From the NCBI GenBank assembly GCA_006384855.1, contig VCJN01002570.1, positions 1-64,000 of the forward strand: DNA of 64,000 nt. Direction: 5' to 3'. The notes beneath the pieces were generated by a model. The model searched no databases and was not told where the DNA came from. It worked only from the letters and a program-made list of their open reading frames with translations. Position numbers and translations under genes: made by a program. Each line of letters opens with the position of its first letter. Position 1 is the stretch's first letter. Positions 10,138 to 19,593 of this stretch are shown here, in pieces. The DNA is from Tetraselmis striata. Taxonomy: Eukaryota > Chlorophyta > Chlorodendrophyceae > Chlorodendrales > Chlorodendraceae.

Positions 10138-12514
10138 CTAGTGGTGGTGGTAGTCGAGATCAAACTGGTCCGCACATTGAAGTCGGGCCACTTGCGCGTT
10201 GGGGTCGATATCCATCTCCGCGAGCTCGCGGGCTCGCTTGCGGCCCTTGGAGGGGTACGCTTGCACCAAGCGCATCTTGCGCGCCGCCTCAATCTTCCTC
10301 GGGTCGTTTTTCCGGAAGGCCGTAAGGAAGTTCTTGAGCTCGATGTACTCTAAGCGAAGCCTCGCACGATCAAGACTGTCCTGAGGCAGGTACACTCCGT
10401 CGACCGCTCATGGCCCTAGAACTGCATGACGATCAAAAGGTCGTTCCATGGCTCCCATTGTTCTAACAACACCTTCTCGCTACCGCCGAAATTCTTGCCG
10501 AGCAACACACCGCGGGGCGCTGGTGCCCATGAAGATTGTCGTGAAGGTCGACGACGCGACGCCGCCAAGGTGTCTGTAGTACCGATCGTACGTACGCATG
10601 GGCAAGGCCGCCACAGGACGCCAAGGCAACGAATGCGCAACCTCCCAACTGGTGTCGGGAACGGGTCGGGCTTCGATGTGCACGATGTCCACCGCAAACC
10701 ATGGAGGGATCTCGAGGGTGCCGCTACGGTCGGGGACCCATGGCTCGTACGACACCAGTTTCAGCTGCCTTATGCTCGTGTTGGGGTCCTTCAGGTCCGT
10801 GTGCGATCGGATCTTACCCACGGATCGTATAGCCTCGCAATCGCCGAGAAGGTCGCGGCGCTCGGCCTCGGTGATGTTCTCGTGGTGTTCGGACATGTTC
10901 ATAATCACCAAGTTTCCTCGGCCGGTGTCGAAGAACTGCTTAATGGAGTCATCGTTGGTTTTCCCAGGTCCGATGGTGGTCACGGGGTTACACTCCAGCC
11001 GCCTGAGACTGCCCATGACCTCAATCATACGTCCCACGGCGACCTCGACGTTGTGGGGCAACTCCGCCGCGTTCCGGGCGTTGTGGGCAGCGGAGCCGGC
11101 TTCCGGTTGCGCGGCAGTGCCCGTATCGGCCGTAGCTCCTCGTGCCGGGCACGGAGGGCGGTTTCGGAGCCAATACTGCAGCGCTTCAGCGTCTTCAAGC
11201 CAGAACTTGACGAATGGACGCGACTTGTCCCACTGCTTCTCCCGCAGTTCCCGCAAAGTGTGAACCCACATCTCAATGTCGTCGGCACATGGTCAAAATT
11301 CGCCGCCAAAAAGAGAATGTGGCTCTCCATTTCGTCAAATCGCTTCTCGGCCTTGGCCTCGCTGAGAGGAACTGTTTTGCCCCTCCCGTCTTTGTGCGAG
11401 TGGAAAATGGGGCGGCTAGGGCAGGTAGGATGGCTTGCTTTCGGGCATGTACTTCATGAAATGCTCCGGGGTCGTGGACATCCGTGTCTGATCACTACGA
11501 CATGACGATCTCCACCTGGACGGCATGATCGATGGGCTTCTCGGGCTTCCTCACTGTGAATTGGTGGGCCTGTGCGATGCTGAGGACTTGGCCCTTCGTC
11601 GGGAGAGCGCCACCGAGAAACTCCTTCCAGGCGATGACACCTTCGAGAATATTAAAATTGCACACTGGAGTATACGCCTCTCTCATCTCCCGGAAGAGCT
11701 TTGGAGGGTCTTGCCGGGGTGCCCCCCGAGCCGCCGCAAGAATTTGCCGAAGACTTGGTCCACGCGCTCGTGGGTGCGCTTGCAGGGCAACCGATATGGA
11801 ATGAGCGGAGGCGCTACAAGTCTGCCCAGCCGGGGGCGCACTGGAACGGGAGTGATTCCACGGTTGAGTACTTAATACCCGACGGGGAGAAAGGCTAAAA
11901 CGACTTCCTCGACCACGCCTGTGGCTGCCCGCCACTTCGCGACGCACACCACATATCGGTTCTTGTTCTCTCGGCAAGTGTTGTCAAGCTGGAAATGCAC
12001 CTTTCGAAGCGGCTCTGATCCCTCCCCAGACCCTCGACGCTCGAGGTCCTTACGGATCGTCAGCCACATAACCGTGATTGTGCATGAGCTATCGTGAGTA
12101 AAGACGCCAATGAAGGCGTACACGTCGTCATGACGCATGCCGTAGTATACTCCACGCATGTCACATGAACCTTGAGGAGCTTGTCTTGACGACGTCCTTG
12201 GACCACGTCGTGGAGTGGGTTAGTAGAGTCTTTGAGGAGTCCGTGCCGTCGATCTCACATAATAGCATATCGGGCCGCCGGCGGGACTCCATGATGGCTG
12301 ACTCCACATGGAGGCGGCGCTCAGTAATCTCGCGCTCCCAATGCTTGTCTCTCTTTTTCTTCGCGATGCTGACTGTCGCGGGGCAGTCGTAAGTCCGGAT
12401 AATCTCAATGCACGCCACGCAGATCTCGCATTTAAGTGAACCGATCTTGGGTCGGAGTCTTGATGTGGGGAATGTACTTGATCCATATGCTTTTGAACAC
12501 CGACAGGGAGACAC
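10138..12514 (-). pseudogene. DUF7869-type transposase, multiply frameshifted
   Basis: On the minus strand the N-terminal part (12161-12514) has cysteine pairs (C-x-x-C-x-x-C) and a Lys/Arg-rich helix. The next piece (11872-12159) contains VHFQLDNTCRENKNRYV and VVEEVVLAFLPVG, and continues in a shifted frame with THERVDQVF. The 'QLDN..RENKN...FL.VGHTHE.ID' series is the hallmark of the DUF7869 domain, an RNase-H-like region of eukaryotic DNA transposons. Further pieces at 11495-11977 (NFNILEGVIAWKEF) and 10480-11271 (a 260-residue C-terminal frame), ending with 10138-10395, complete a protein of about 750 residues. At least four frame changes make it inactive. I did not find terminal inverted repeats. 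Confidence 0.65.
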
Positions 12515-12519
12515 GCTTC

Positions 12520-12881
12520 ACATATGCCGGCATCGACATCACCATCATGCGTGTAGGGTCATTGTCATTGTCATTACGTTAGTACTTCGAGTACTGCAAA
12601 TACGCTCCTAGTAAGTGCTGGAACCACATGCTCTAGAATCGAGGTCACCTTTCCAAACATATGCACACAAAACGGGGTATGTCAAACGGAAGACTCCAGC
12701 ACATGAGGTTCCTTATCTATTCTGCCACTAGTGGGTTCAAACACGCGTGGTGGCGTTGGTTTCGCGTGTCCAACATAATGGACTCGGGCGGGCCACCTCG
12801 GTTATAGTAAAGCTGTGTAATATGCACAATGTCATCACCGAAATAATGTTGTCAACCGTGCGTTGTGACCCGGACTCGAGG
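12520..12881. other. Spacer left of the gypsy element
   Basis: A small (TCATTG)n-like stretch at 12568-12584 is present; otherwise no gene is seen. The last five bases (TCACC, 12882-12886) are the target duplicated by the gypsy insertion. Confidence 0.5.
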
Positions 12882-12886
12882 TCACC

Positions 12887-13299
12887 TGTTATACTCCATT
12901 TCCCTTTAGCCATAATGTTCTGCTATACTAGCAGGTATAACTCCCCGCAAAGGTAGTACGACTACGCATCCGCGGAGTCGCTGTACATATTAGTATTGCG
13001 GGCGTAAATATTAGTAGTATAAGGCCGAGGACTGTTCTGGAATTCTCTAGAGTTCTCTGACTCAAGCCTTACGTGGCTAACACAGCACGGGTATCCCATG
13101 ACACCCGGCTAACATAGCACAGGTATGACTATGACCTCGGCGGGTATAAATACCGCCTCGGACAAGTCTACTAGGTAGAATTCAGAGACAGAACTATAAC
13201 CCAGGAACCCCTGTAACCAGAAGAGATTGGCCATACTTTCTAAATCCTTCCGCTGCATCCTAAAGGGCCTAAAGAACAGGCTTAAGCTAGAGCCTAACA
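12887..13299 (+). repeat. 5' LTR of the gypsy element
   Basis: It starts TGTTATACTCC and ends AGCCTAACA. A TATA box (TATAAATA, 13145-13152) would start the genomic RNA about 30 bp downstream. TGTAA at 13212-13216 could be the polyadenylation signal in algal style. Confidence 0.95.
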
Positions 13300-13301
13300 C
13301 T

Positions 13302-13313
13302 TGGTTTCGGAGC
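13302..13313 (+). promoter_or_regulatory. Primer-binding site candidate
   Basis: TGGTTTCGGAGC begins two bases after the 5' LTR. It starts with the TGG that pairs with tRNA CCA ends. It differs at two of twelve positions from TGGTATCAGAGC, the classic initiator-Met tRNA site of plant retrotransposons, so the priming tRNA is uncertain. Confidence 0.6.
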
Positions 13314-13338
13314 TTAGACAGCGGTAAGCGACGTAAAG

Positions 13339-14499
13339 ATGGCTACACCAGGAGAGACACCACCTGAGGACAGCGGAAGCTTTCCGGTAGCGGCCACTGC
13401 CGGCGAAGCACAGCCGATTCCGCTCGAAGGAGGTCAAGAGGGCACGCAACCGACCCTCGCAACCATGATGAGCATGCTTCAACGACTAGCCGACCGAGTC
13501 GAGACTATGTCGACGGAGCAAGCGAGGATGCAAGATGTAGCGCAAGCTACAACGGCGGCAACGGCGGAGATTCGCCGCTTGGACGAGTACGTGCGACAAG
13601 GCTTCAGTCATTTCGACGACCGAGTGAACCGGAGCCGAGTTGTAGAGCAGCAGATGCGAGACCAGCTTCGTTCTGCCCGGACCAGCGACATGCCTGGGCT
13701 CATGCCGAGCGATGTGAAACCAGCGAAGATCGAGAAGCTGTCGACTACGAATATCGACGAGCTACGGAACTGGTTTCGTCATGCACGGGGTTACCTGAAA
13801 TATCACAATGTAAACCCGGAGGAACCTCGTAGCGTGTACTGGGCATCTGGCTATTTTCACGGACCCGTATCCAAGTGGTGGTACGCGCAAGTGGCGAGTA
13901 CGCACGACGAAATTGGCGGCGGTTTTACCGGTATTACGCACATGGAGGCGGCACTAATCACCGAATTCTGTGGACGTACACCGGCGAAGCAAGCTCGTAT
14001 CAATCTGGATCGCGCGACACAGCGGACTACAGTACAGAAGTACGCGAATTATTTCCGCGAGCAACTACTGGAGTTACCACATCGTCACGAGGAAGATAAT
14101 GTACATGACTTCCAGCGCGGACTGAAACCCCATATTCGAAAGGAAGTTGCCCTGAAAAACCCTAAGACCCTGGCAGAAGCTGTACAGGCAGCCCTGGCTG
14201 TTGAAGCTGCGGAGCGGGAGACAGATGTGCACCGCGAGATCCGTCGCGAGCGCCTAAACATCATGGACGACGATGGCGACGACGACGAGCAGTACTACAG
14301 CAGTGCTGAGGGTGAGGCTACAGAACAAGAAGACGACCTGTTGATGGCGCGGCGATTGACCGAGGAGGAGTTTGAGAGATTTAAGAAGGAAGGTCGCTGC
14401 TTTATCTGCAGGGCGAAAGGTCATGTTGCGTCCGCGTGCCCGAGCAAGAAGAAGAAGATTTCTGAATATCGACCCAGAAAGACCCGGCCGGGAAACTAA
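13339..14499 (+). CDS. gag: Gag polyprotein
   Basis: 386 residues; this is the first ATG after the primer-binding site. The N-terminus is Pro/Glu-rich with a likely coiled coil (about 45-110, with RLADRVETM). The capsid-like core (about 130-290) has the gypsy-type pattern around WFRHARGYLKYH and WYAQVAS and the later LL.LPH....V.DF..GL stretch. An acidic linker (DDDGDDDEQYY, about 315-325) precedes a CCHC zinc knuckle at 354-367 (C-x2-C-x4-H-x4-C) and a Lys-rich tail that should bind genomic RNA. Gag forms the virus-like particle. The stop TAA directly follows a frameshift heptamer, so Gag-Pol is likely made by -1 slippage. Confidence 0.95.
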   Translation: MATPGETPPEDSGSFPVAATAGEAQPIPLEGGQEGTQPTLATMMSMLQRLADRVETMSTEQARMQDVAQATTAATAEIRRLDEYVRQGFSHFDDRVNRSRVVEQQMRDQLRSARTSDMPGLMPSDVKPAKIEKLSTTNIDELRNWFRHARGYLKYHNVNPEEPRSVYWASGYFHGPVSKWWYAQVASTHDEIGGGFTGITHMEAALITEFCGRTPAKQARINLDRATQRTTVQKYANYFREQLLELPHRHEEDNVHDFQRGLKPHIRKEVALKNPKTLAEAVQAALAVEAAERETDVHREIRRERLNIMDDDGDDDEQYYSSAEGEATEQEDDLLMARRLTEEEFERFKKEGRCFICRAKGHVASACPSKKKKISEYRPRKTRPGN

Positions 14500-14529
14500 G
14501 ACGTGAGTCGGCCGCGCGCGGCGCGCGAC
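14490..14529 (+). promoter_or_regulatory. -1 ribosomal frameshift signal between gag and pol
   Basis: GGGAAAC at 14490-14496 lies in the gag frame as G GGA AAC and is followed at once by the gag stop TAA (14497-14499). It fits the X XXY YYZ slippery consensus. The -1 frame is open from 14466 onward, runs through the heptamer and continues into pol without a stop. Ten bases downstream, 14507-14529 can fold: GTCG pairs with CGAC, and inside it CGCGC pairs with GCGCG around a 3-base loop, with a 2-base bulge. Heptamer, spacer and stem together match a programmed frameshift site. Function is inferred. Confidence 0.8.
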
Positions 14530-17500
14530 AGGGTGAAGGACTGTCCCCTAAAACGGCTCGCGAGACTACAGAAGTACAGCCCTCGTATCCTCGAACGACA
14601 CTGAGGCCTGATTTCCTCCACAAGGATTTCAGCGACTGGATGGTACATCGCGAATTATTTCACGAGTACACGAAGAAATACGGACCCTGCGACCTGGACG
14701 GAGCTTGCGATAATGACGGCCTGAATTCTCAAGTTTCTGGTAGTTTTTGCTGTCCGACGCGCCCATTTCAGGAACAGGATCTCGGAGAATATCGGCGTAT
14801 TTGGCTAAATGCCCCGTATGACCGAATTGAAGAATTTTTGGGCCACTACCTTCGACAGAAGTTATTGCATCCGCATCTACGAGCAATTATTGTGGTCCCA
14901 AAATGGTCGCGTAAGCCGTGGTTTCGACTACTTAGAAATTTTCGTCTGGTGGATGAGTTGCCAGCGGAGACTTCTGTGTTTACGTGTCCAACGAACGATG
15001 GCATAGAAGGTGCGAGACAAGATGTTGGCCCCACTCGATGGGCGACACAGATCTACGCTGACGATGGCGCCGGCGTACGGTTTCTACCGCAGCACCTGAG
15101 AACCCCACCGAAGCCTGAGTGGACGCACTCGAAGGTTCTAGTAACCGATGGAAGACGAGTGCTTCTGACTGTAGAAGACAGCGGACTGATTTGGTTTCCA
15201 GAAGGCAAGCGCGGCGACACGGACGCGACGCCGGAGACAACAGCAGTACGACGATTACTCGAGCAAACTGGGTACCGGGTACAGGAGAGCAATCTACGGT
15301 ACCTCGGCACTCAGCGGGCGGGAGACAACCGGTGTCCTGTATACCTGTATCGCGTTCGTCGTAATACTGTACCTACGAAGACCCCTTTGAACCGTGCACT
15401 ATGGACAACCTGGAAGAAATTATTGGAGGCACGAAGTACGGGTTATCTGGAGACGGAGACAGTACGCTACCCACTACGGTACGAAAGCTTCGGCGAACAA
15501 ATTGATGAATATGTCAACCGTAACGTCCGACTACCTGGCGAAGACTCCACATCGCGTTTGTGCAACGTATCTTCACCGAGTGGTACCCGACTGCTGACTA
15601 TTACTGGCGAATTGCGAGGACGACACTGTAAAATACTGGTGGACTCTGGTGCAACCGAAAATTTTGCGAGTACCGAATGGGTGCAATTGCATCAGTGCCC
15701 TACAGTATCCGGAGGAAAACACCGTATAAAACTGGCGAACGGCAGTATGAGTACCAGTACCAAACGGCTGAGGAGCGAAGTACTTACTGTAGGAGCTTTC
15801 GACTATAAATTGGACGCTATAGTTACAGACCTGGAGAAATTCGACATTATTCTCGGACAACCTTGGCTGGAAACAGTTAATCCTGACATTGACTGGACTG
15901 CTAAAATTATCAAACACCGGAAGACTGGACAACACATTGCTGCAGCGGAACAGTATACAGTACCTACGACGGTTTACCATCTGGACGCGGCTAAGATGGC
16001 GAAGGAGCTGAGGAAGAGTCGCGGCGAGGAACTGTTTGCTGTTGCGGTACGCGAGGTGTTCGATGCGGTAGCTGAGCTGCGCACGGACCAGTCGACCGAG
16101 TGGACCGAGGAGCTCAAGGAGTCCCTTATGGAGTTTGCAGACATCATCGCGGAGCCTACTGACCTGCCACCGGAGCGCGAGTTCGACTTTGAGATCAACC
16201 TGGAGAGTGATGAACCCCCCAAGGAACGAACGTACCGTATGTCACCAGCGGAGTTGCAGGAGGTACGGTCACAACTGGAGGAATTGTTGGCAAAAGGGTG
16301 GATTCGTCCGTCCAAGTCAAACTACGGCGCCCCAATTTTATTTGTGCGTAAGAAAGACGGCACTCTGCGTATGTGTGTGGACTACCGTAAATTGAATGAC
16401 CTTACGAAGAAAGACCGGACCCCGCTTCCTCGCATCGACGAATTATTGGACTCATTGCATGGTGCGACTATTTTCAGTACTCTGGACCTGTACAAAGGCT
16501 ACCATCAAGTACGAATTAAACCGGAAGACATCCACAAAACAGCGTTCCGGACACACTATGGACTCTACGAGTACTGTGTGTTACCTTTCGGCTTGACAAA
16601 CGCCCCAGCTGGATTCCAGACCATGATGAACCGTGTTTTGAGCCCATATCTCGGCAAATTCTGCGTGGTATACCTGGACGACGTGCTGATCTACAGCAAG
16701 ACAGCTGAAGAGCATCTCGAGCACATCAGATTGGTGCTACGGGAGTTGCAACGACACCACTTGCATATCAAGCTGTCGAAGTGTTCGTTCGGCGGTACTA
16801 GCGTGGAGTTTTTGGGCCATATCGTCGAAGCAGGACAGATCAAGATGGACCCCCGGAAGGTGGAAGCAGTTCAACAGTGGCCCGTGCCGAAGACAGTAAA
16901 GGACGTACGAGGTTTTCTCGGCCTTGCTGGCTATTACCGCAAGTTCATCCATAACTTCGCGGCTATTGCGGCGCCACTACATGACCTGACGAAGAATCAA
17001 CCGGAGTTTGTGTGGACGCCTCGTGCTGATGCAGCGTTTCGTGCATTAAAGGACGCAATGGTACGAGCACCTGTACTGAGTATACCGGACACATCTGCGG
17101 ACGCCCGTTACACATTGTATACAGATGCTTCTGGATTTGCAGTGGGAGCTGTGCTGCTGCAAGATCAAGGCTCAGGACTTCGACCTGTCGCGTACCATGC
17201 ACGCAAGATGAACAAACACGAAGTTCACTACCCGGTACATGAGCAAGAGTTGTTAGCGGTTCGTGATGCACTCATCAAGTTCCGATGCTACCTTGATGGA
17301 GCGGCGGGCTTTACGGTCATCACCGACCATGACACACTACGGCACTTCTTTCGCCAACGCGAATTGTCGACGCGGCAAGTACGATGGCTGCAAGTGTTTG
17401 CGCCTTACCAACGACATATGGACATCGTCTACAAGCAAGGAGCTGCCAATCATGCGGACGCCCTCTCTCGGCGACCCGACTTGAAGGATGCGCTACAGAA

Positions 17501-19085
17501 GCTAGATCTGCTGAACAACTGGTCAGAAGACGAGGCTGACTGCGAAATAAATTCAGTTTTATTTGCTATGGAGTCGCGACTACAGGCGGACAACAAGTTT
17601 TACGACGAAATCAAGGCCGCATATGACTCCGACGAGTACCTGAAATCGCGGAAGGCTTTACCATCCTGGCTAGTACGTCACAGTAATGGTCTACTGTACG
17701 CCTACGGCTCACGACTTTACGTACCAAATGTGGCGGACCTGCGACAACGAGCACTGTACGAACTACATGACGCGCCTACTGCTGGACACCCAGGAGGACG
17801 ACGACTACTGGCGCGTACTGTGGAACTGTACTGGTGGCCCCGTATGAAACAGACTGTCACTAACTACGTGCGACGCTGCCCTACCTGTCAACGTACTAAG
17901 GCGGCCCGGCATAAGCCATACGGCTTACTTCAGCCCCATGACGTACCGTCACGACCATTTGAGGTAATATCCCTGGATTTAATCACAGATCTTCCGGAGT
18001 GCCAGGGGTATGACTCAGTAGTGATTTTCGTATGTCTACTGTCAAAGCGAGTAATTGTTGAGCCAACTACGAAGACAGTTACTGCTGAAGGCCTGGCGGA
18101 GATTATGCATCGCTCAGTTTTTCGTCATTTCGGCCTACCGGCTAAACTCATCTCTGACCGAGACCCCAGATTTATGTCGGAATTCTGGCAAAATATGTTC
18201 AAGACCATGGGTACTAAGCTGAACATCTCTACAGCTTTTCATCCAGCAACCGATGGCCAGACGGAACGGACTAACCAAACTTGGGAGCAAGTGCTACGCT
18301 GCTACGTGCACCCCCTGCACGATGATTGGGTCAACCACCTCACCAACGTGGAGTTTGCGATCAACGCTGCTCAGTCGACTTCGACTACTATGTCCCCTTT
18401 CAAGGCGACTTTGGGATTCGAGCCGACTACACCTGCTACTACTCAACTCGCAACCGAGCCAACTCGAGCTCTTCCGGAACACGTCAAGTATGTACAGGAG
18501 CTTCATCGCTTCGCGCATGATTGCGTACTGGAGGCTCAAACTCGTATGCAGACTGCAGCTAATCGTAAACGACTACCCGTACCATTCAAGACCGGCGACA
18601 GAGTTAAGCTGAAAGCGTCTCATCTGAAGTTTATTCAGCAACCCTGTGCTAAGCTACGCGATCGCTACGTGGGCCCCTTCGTCATTACAGAGCAGATCTC
18701 GCCAGTTGCTTTCCGATTGCAACTACCTGCGGGCGTACGAGTCCACGACGTGGTGCACGCGAGTATGCTGGAAAAGTGGTATGACGACCCTGACCAACCG
18801 GCGAAGTCTGAACGAGTACCGATTGTCCACGACGCAAACCGATTCCATGTTCAGGACATACTCGATGTTGCCTTCAACAACAATGGCACTGGACTACTGT
18901 TTCGAGTGCGATGGGCGTTCCCGTACAACGTACCAAGCGAAGACACCTGGGAGCCCCTACGCGGAGTCAAGCACTTGGACATTTTCCGGTCGTTCTTACT
19001 GTCTAAACCATACCGACAGTTTACTGAGAGCCCAGACTTCATTCGGTTCCGGAATCGCTACCCAAGCCGAGTACCTTCCGCCTGA
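14496..19085 (+). CDS. pol: Pol polyprotein with methyltransferase-like and Nudix-like N-terminal domains
   Basis: Reached by -1 frameshift; the first internal ATG is at 14640 (residue 1 below; 1481 residues). Residues about 10-115 resemble the adenine-methyltransferase-like module seen in some retroelements, with NAPY (57-60) in place of the (D/N)PP(Y/F) motif and IIVVPKWSRKPWF after it. Residues about 160-245 are Nudix-like, with a degenerate Nudix box at 189-212 (E199, R204, R205, E208, Q209, G211). Next come the aspartic protease (DSGA, 335-338), RT (about 530-730, YLDD 678-681), RNase H (about 822-945, D829) and integrase with H1043/H1050/C1080/C1083 and D1113, D1173, E1209 (D-D-35-E). 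A chromodomain-like tail spans about 1400-1450. All core catalytic residues are present, so the element looks active. The Nudix box has R and Q where catalytic Glu residues are usual, so that module may bind rather than hydrolyse. Confidence 0.93.
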   Translation, partial: LRRESAARGARQGEGLSPKTARETTEVQPSYPRTTLRPDFLHKDFSDWMVHRELFHEYTKKYGPCDLDGACDNDGLNSQVSGSFCCPTRPFQEQDLGEYRRIWLNAPYDRIEEFLGHYLRQKLLHPHLRAIIVVPKWSRKPWFRLLRNFRLVDELPAETSVFTCPTNDGIEGARQDVGPTRWATQIYADDGAGVRFLPQHLRTPPKPEWTHSKVLVTDGRRVLLTVEDSGLIWFPEGKRGDTDATPETTAVRRLLEQTGYRVQESNLRYLGTQRAGDNRCPVYLYRVRRNTVPTKTPLNRALWTTWKKLLEARSTGYLETETVRYPLRYESFGEQIDEYVNRNVRLPGEDSTSRLCNVSSPSGTRLLTITGELRGRHCKILVDSGATENFASTEWVQLHQCPTVSGGKHRIKLANGSMSTSTKRLRSEVLTVGAFDYKLDAIVTDLEKFDIILGQPWLETVNPDIDWTAKIIKHRKTGQHIAAAEQYTVPTTVYHLDAAKMAKELRKSRGEELFAVAVREVFDAVAELRTDQSTEWTEELKESLMEFADIIAEPTDLPPEREFDFEINLESDEPPKERTYRMSPAELQEVRSQLEELLAKGWIRPSKSNYGAPILFVRKKDGTLRMCVDYRKLNDLTKKDRTPLPRIDELLDSLHGATIFSTLDLYKGYHQVRIKPEDIHKTAFRTHYGLYEYCVLPFGLTNAPAGFQTMMNRVLSPYLGKFCVVYLDDVLIYSKTAEEHLEHIRLVLRELQRHHLHIKLSKCSFGGTSVEFLGHIVEAGQIKMDPRKVEAVQQWPVPKTVKDVRGFLGLAGYYRKFIHNFAAIAAPLHDLTKNQPEFVWTPRADAAFRALKDAMVRAPVLSIPDTSADARYTLYTDASGFAVGAVLLQDQGSGLRPVAYHARKMNKHEVHYPVHEQELLAVRDALIKFRCYLDGAAGFTVITDHDTLRHFFRQRELSTRQVRWLQVFAPYQRHMDIVYKQGAANHADALSRRPDLKDALQKLDLLNNWSEDEADCEINSVLFAMESRLQADNKFYDEIKAAYDSDEYLKSRKALPSWLVRHSNGLLYAYGSRLYVPNVADLRQRALYELHDAPTAGHPGGRRLLARTVELYWWPRMKQTVTNYVRRCPTCQRTKAARHKPYGLLQPHDVPSRPFEVISLDLITDLPECQGYDSVVIFVCLLSKRVIVEPTTKTVTAEGLAEIMHRSVFRHFGLPAKLISDRDPRFMSEFWQNMFKTMGTKLNISTAFHPATDGQTERTNQTWEQVLRCYVHPLHDDWVNHLTNVEFAINAAQSTSTTMSPFKATLGFEPTTPATTQLATEPTRALPEHVKYVQELHRFAHDCVLEAQTRMQTAANRKRLPVPFKTGDRVKLKASHLKFIQQPCAKLRDRYVGPFVITEQISPVAFRLQLPAGVRVHDVVHASMLEKWYDDPDQPAKSERVPIVHDANRFHVQDILDVAFNNNGTGLLFRVRWAFPYNVPSEDTWEPLRGVKHLDIFRSFLLSKPYRQFTESPDFIRFRNRYPSRVPSA

Positions 19086-19160
19086 ACTTCAAAAAAAATC
19101 AAGACCAAGACTGTAGTTTCCTGTAGTTCTGTGACACCTGCACAGCGAGGACGCTTGTGC

Positions 19161-19175
19161 TTAAGGGGGAGAGAG
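19161..19175 (+). promoter_or_regulatory. Polypurine tract
   Basis: TTAAGGGGGAGAGAG directly precedes the 3' LTR. This is the expected site for plus-strand DNA priming. Confidence 0.85.
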
Positions 19176-19588
19176 TGTTATACTCCATTTCCCTTCAGCC
19201 ATAATGTTCTGCTATACTAGCAGGTATAACTCCCCGCAAAGGTAGTACGACTACGCATCCGCGGAGTCGCTGTACATATTAGTATTGCGGGCGTAAATAT
19301 TAGTAGTATAAGGCCGAGGACTGTTCTGGAATTCTCTAGAGTTATCTGACTCAAGCCTTACGTGGCTAACACAGCACGGGTATCCCATGACACCCGGCTA
19401 ACATAGCACAGGTATGACTATGACCTCGGCGGGTATAAATACCGCCTCGGACAAGTCTACTAGGTAGAATTCAGAGACAGAACTAAAACCCAGGAACCCC
19501 TGTAACCAGAAGAGATTGGCCATACTTTCTAAATCCTTCCGCTGCATCCTAAAGGGCCTAAAGAACAGGCTTAAGCTAGAGCCTAACA
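19176..19588 (+). repeat. 3' LTR of the gypsy element
   Basis: 413 bp, differing from the 5' LTR at three positions. TGTAA at 19501-19505 is a candidate polyadenylation signal. It is followed by the duplicated target TCACC. Confidence 0.95.
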
Positions 19589-19593
19589 TCACC

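Larger units (their letters stand above)
12887..19588 (+). mobile_element. Intact Ty3/gypsy chromovirus retrotransposon
   Basis: Two 413-bp LTRs (12887-13299 and 19176-19588), each TG...CA, enclose gag and pol. The flanking bases TCACC occur on both sides (12882-12886 and 19589-19593), a 5-bp target duplication as expected for Ty3/gypsy integrases. I count three differences between the LTRs (T/C near 12908, C/A near 13054, T/A near 13186), so the insertion is recent. gag and pol are uninterrupted. The domain order protease-RT-RNase H-integrase identifies Ty3/gypsy, and a chromodomain-like C-terminus points to the chromovirus lineage. The pol start carries extra domains described under pol. 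Confidence 0.97.

Noticed and set aside
10426..11505. 359-residue plus-strand open frame
   Set aside because: It is antisense to the better-supported transposase frames and is Pro/Arg/Gly-rich without domain signal.
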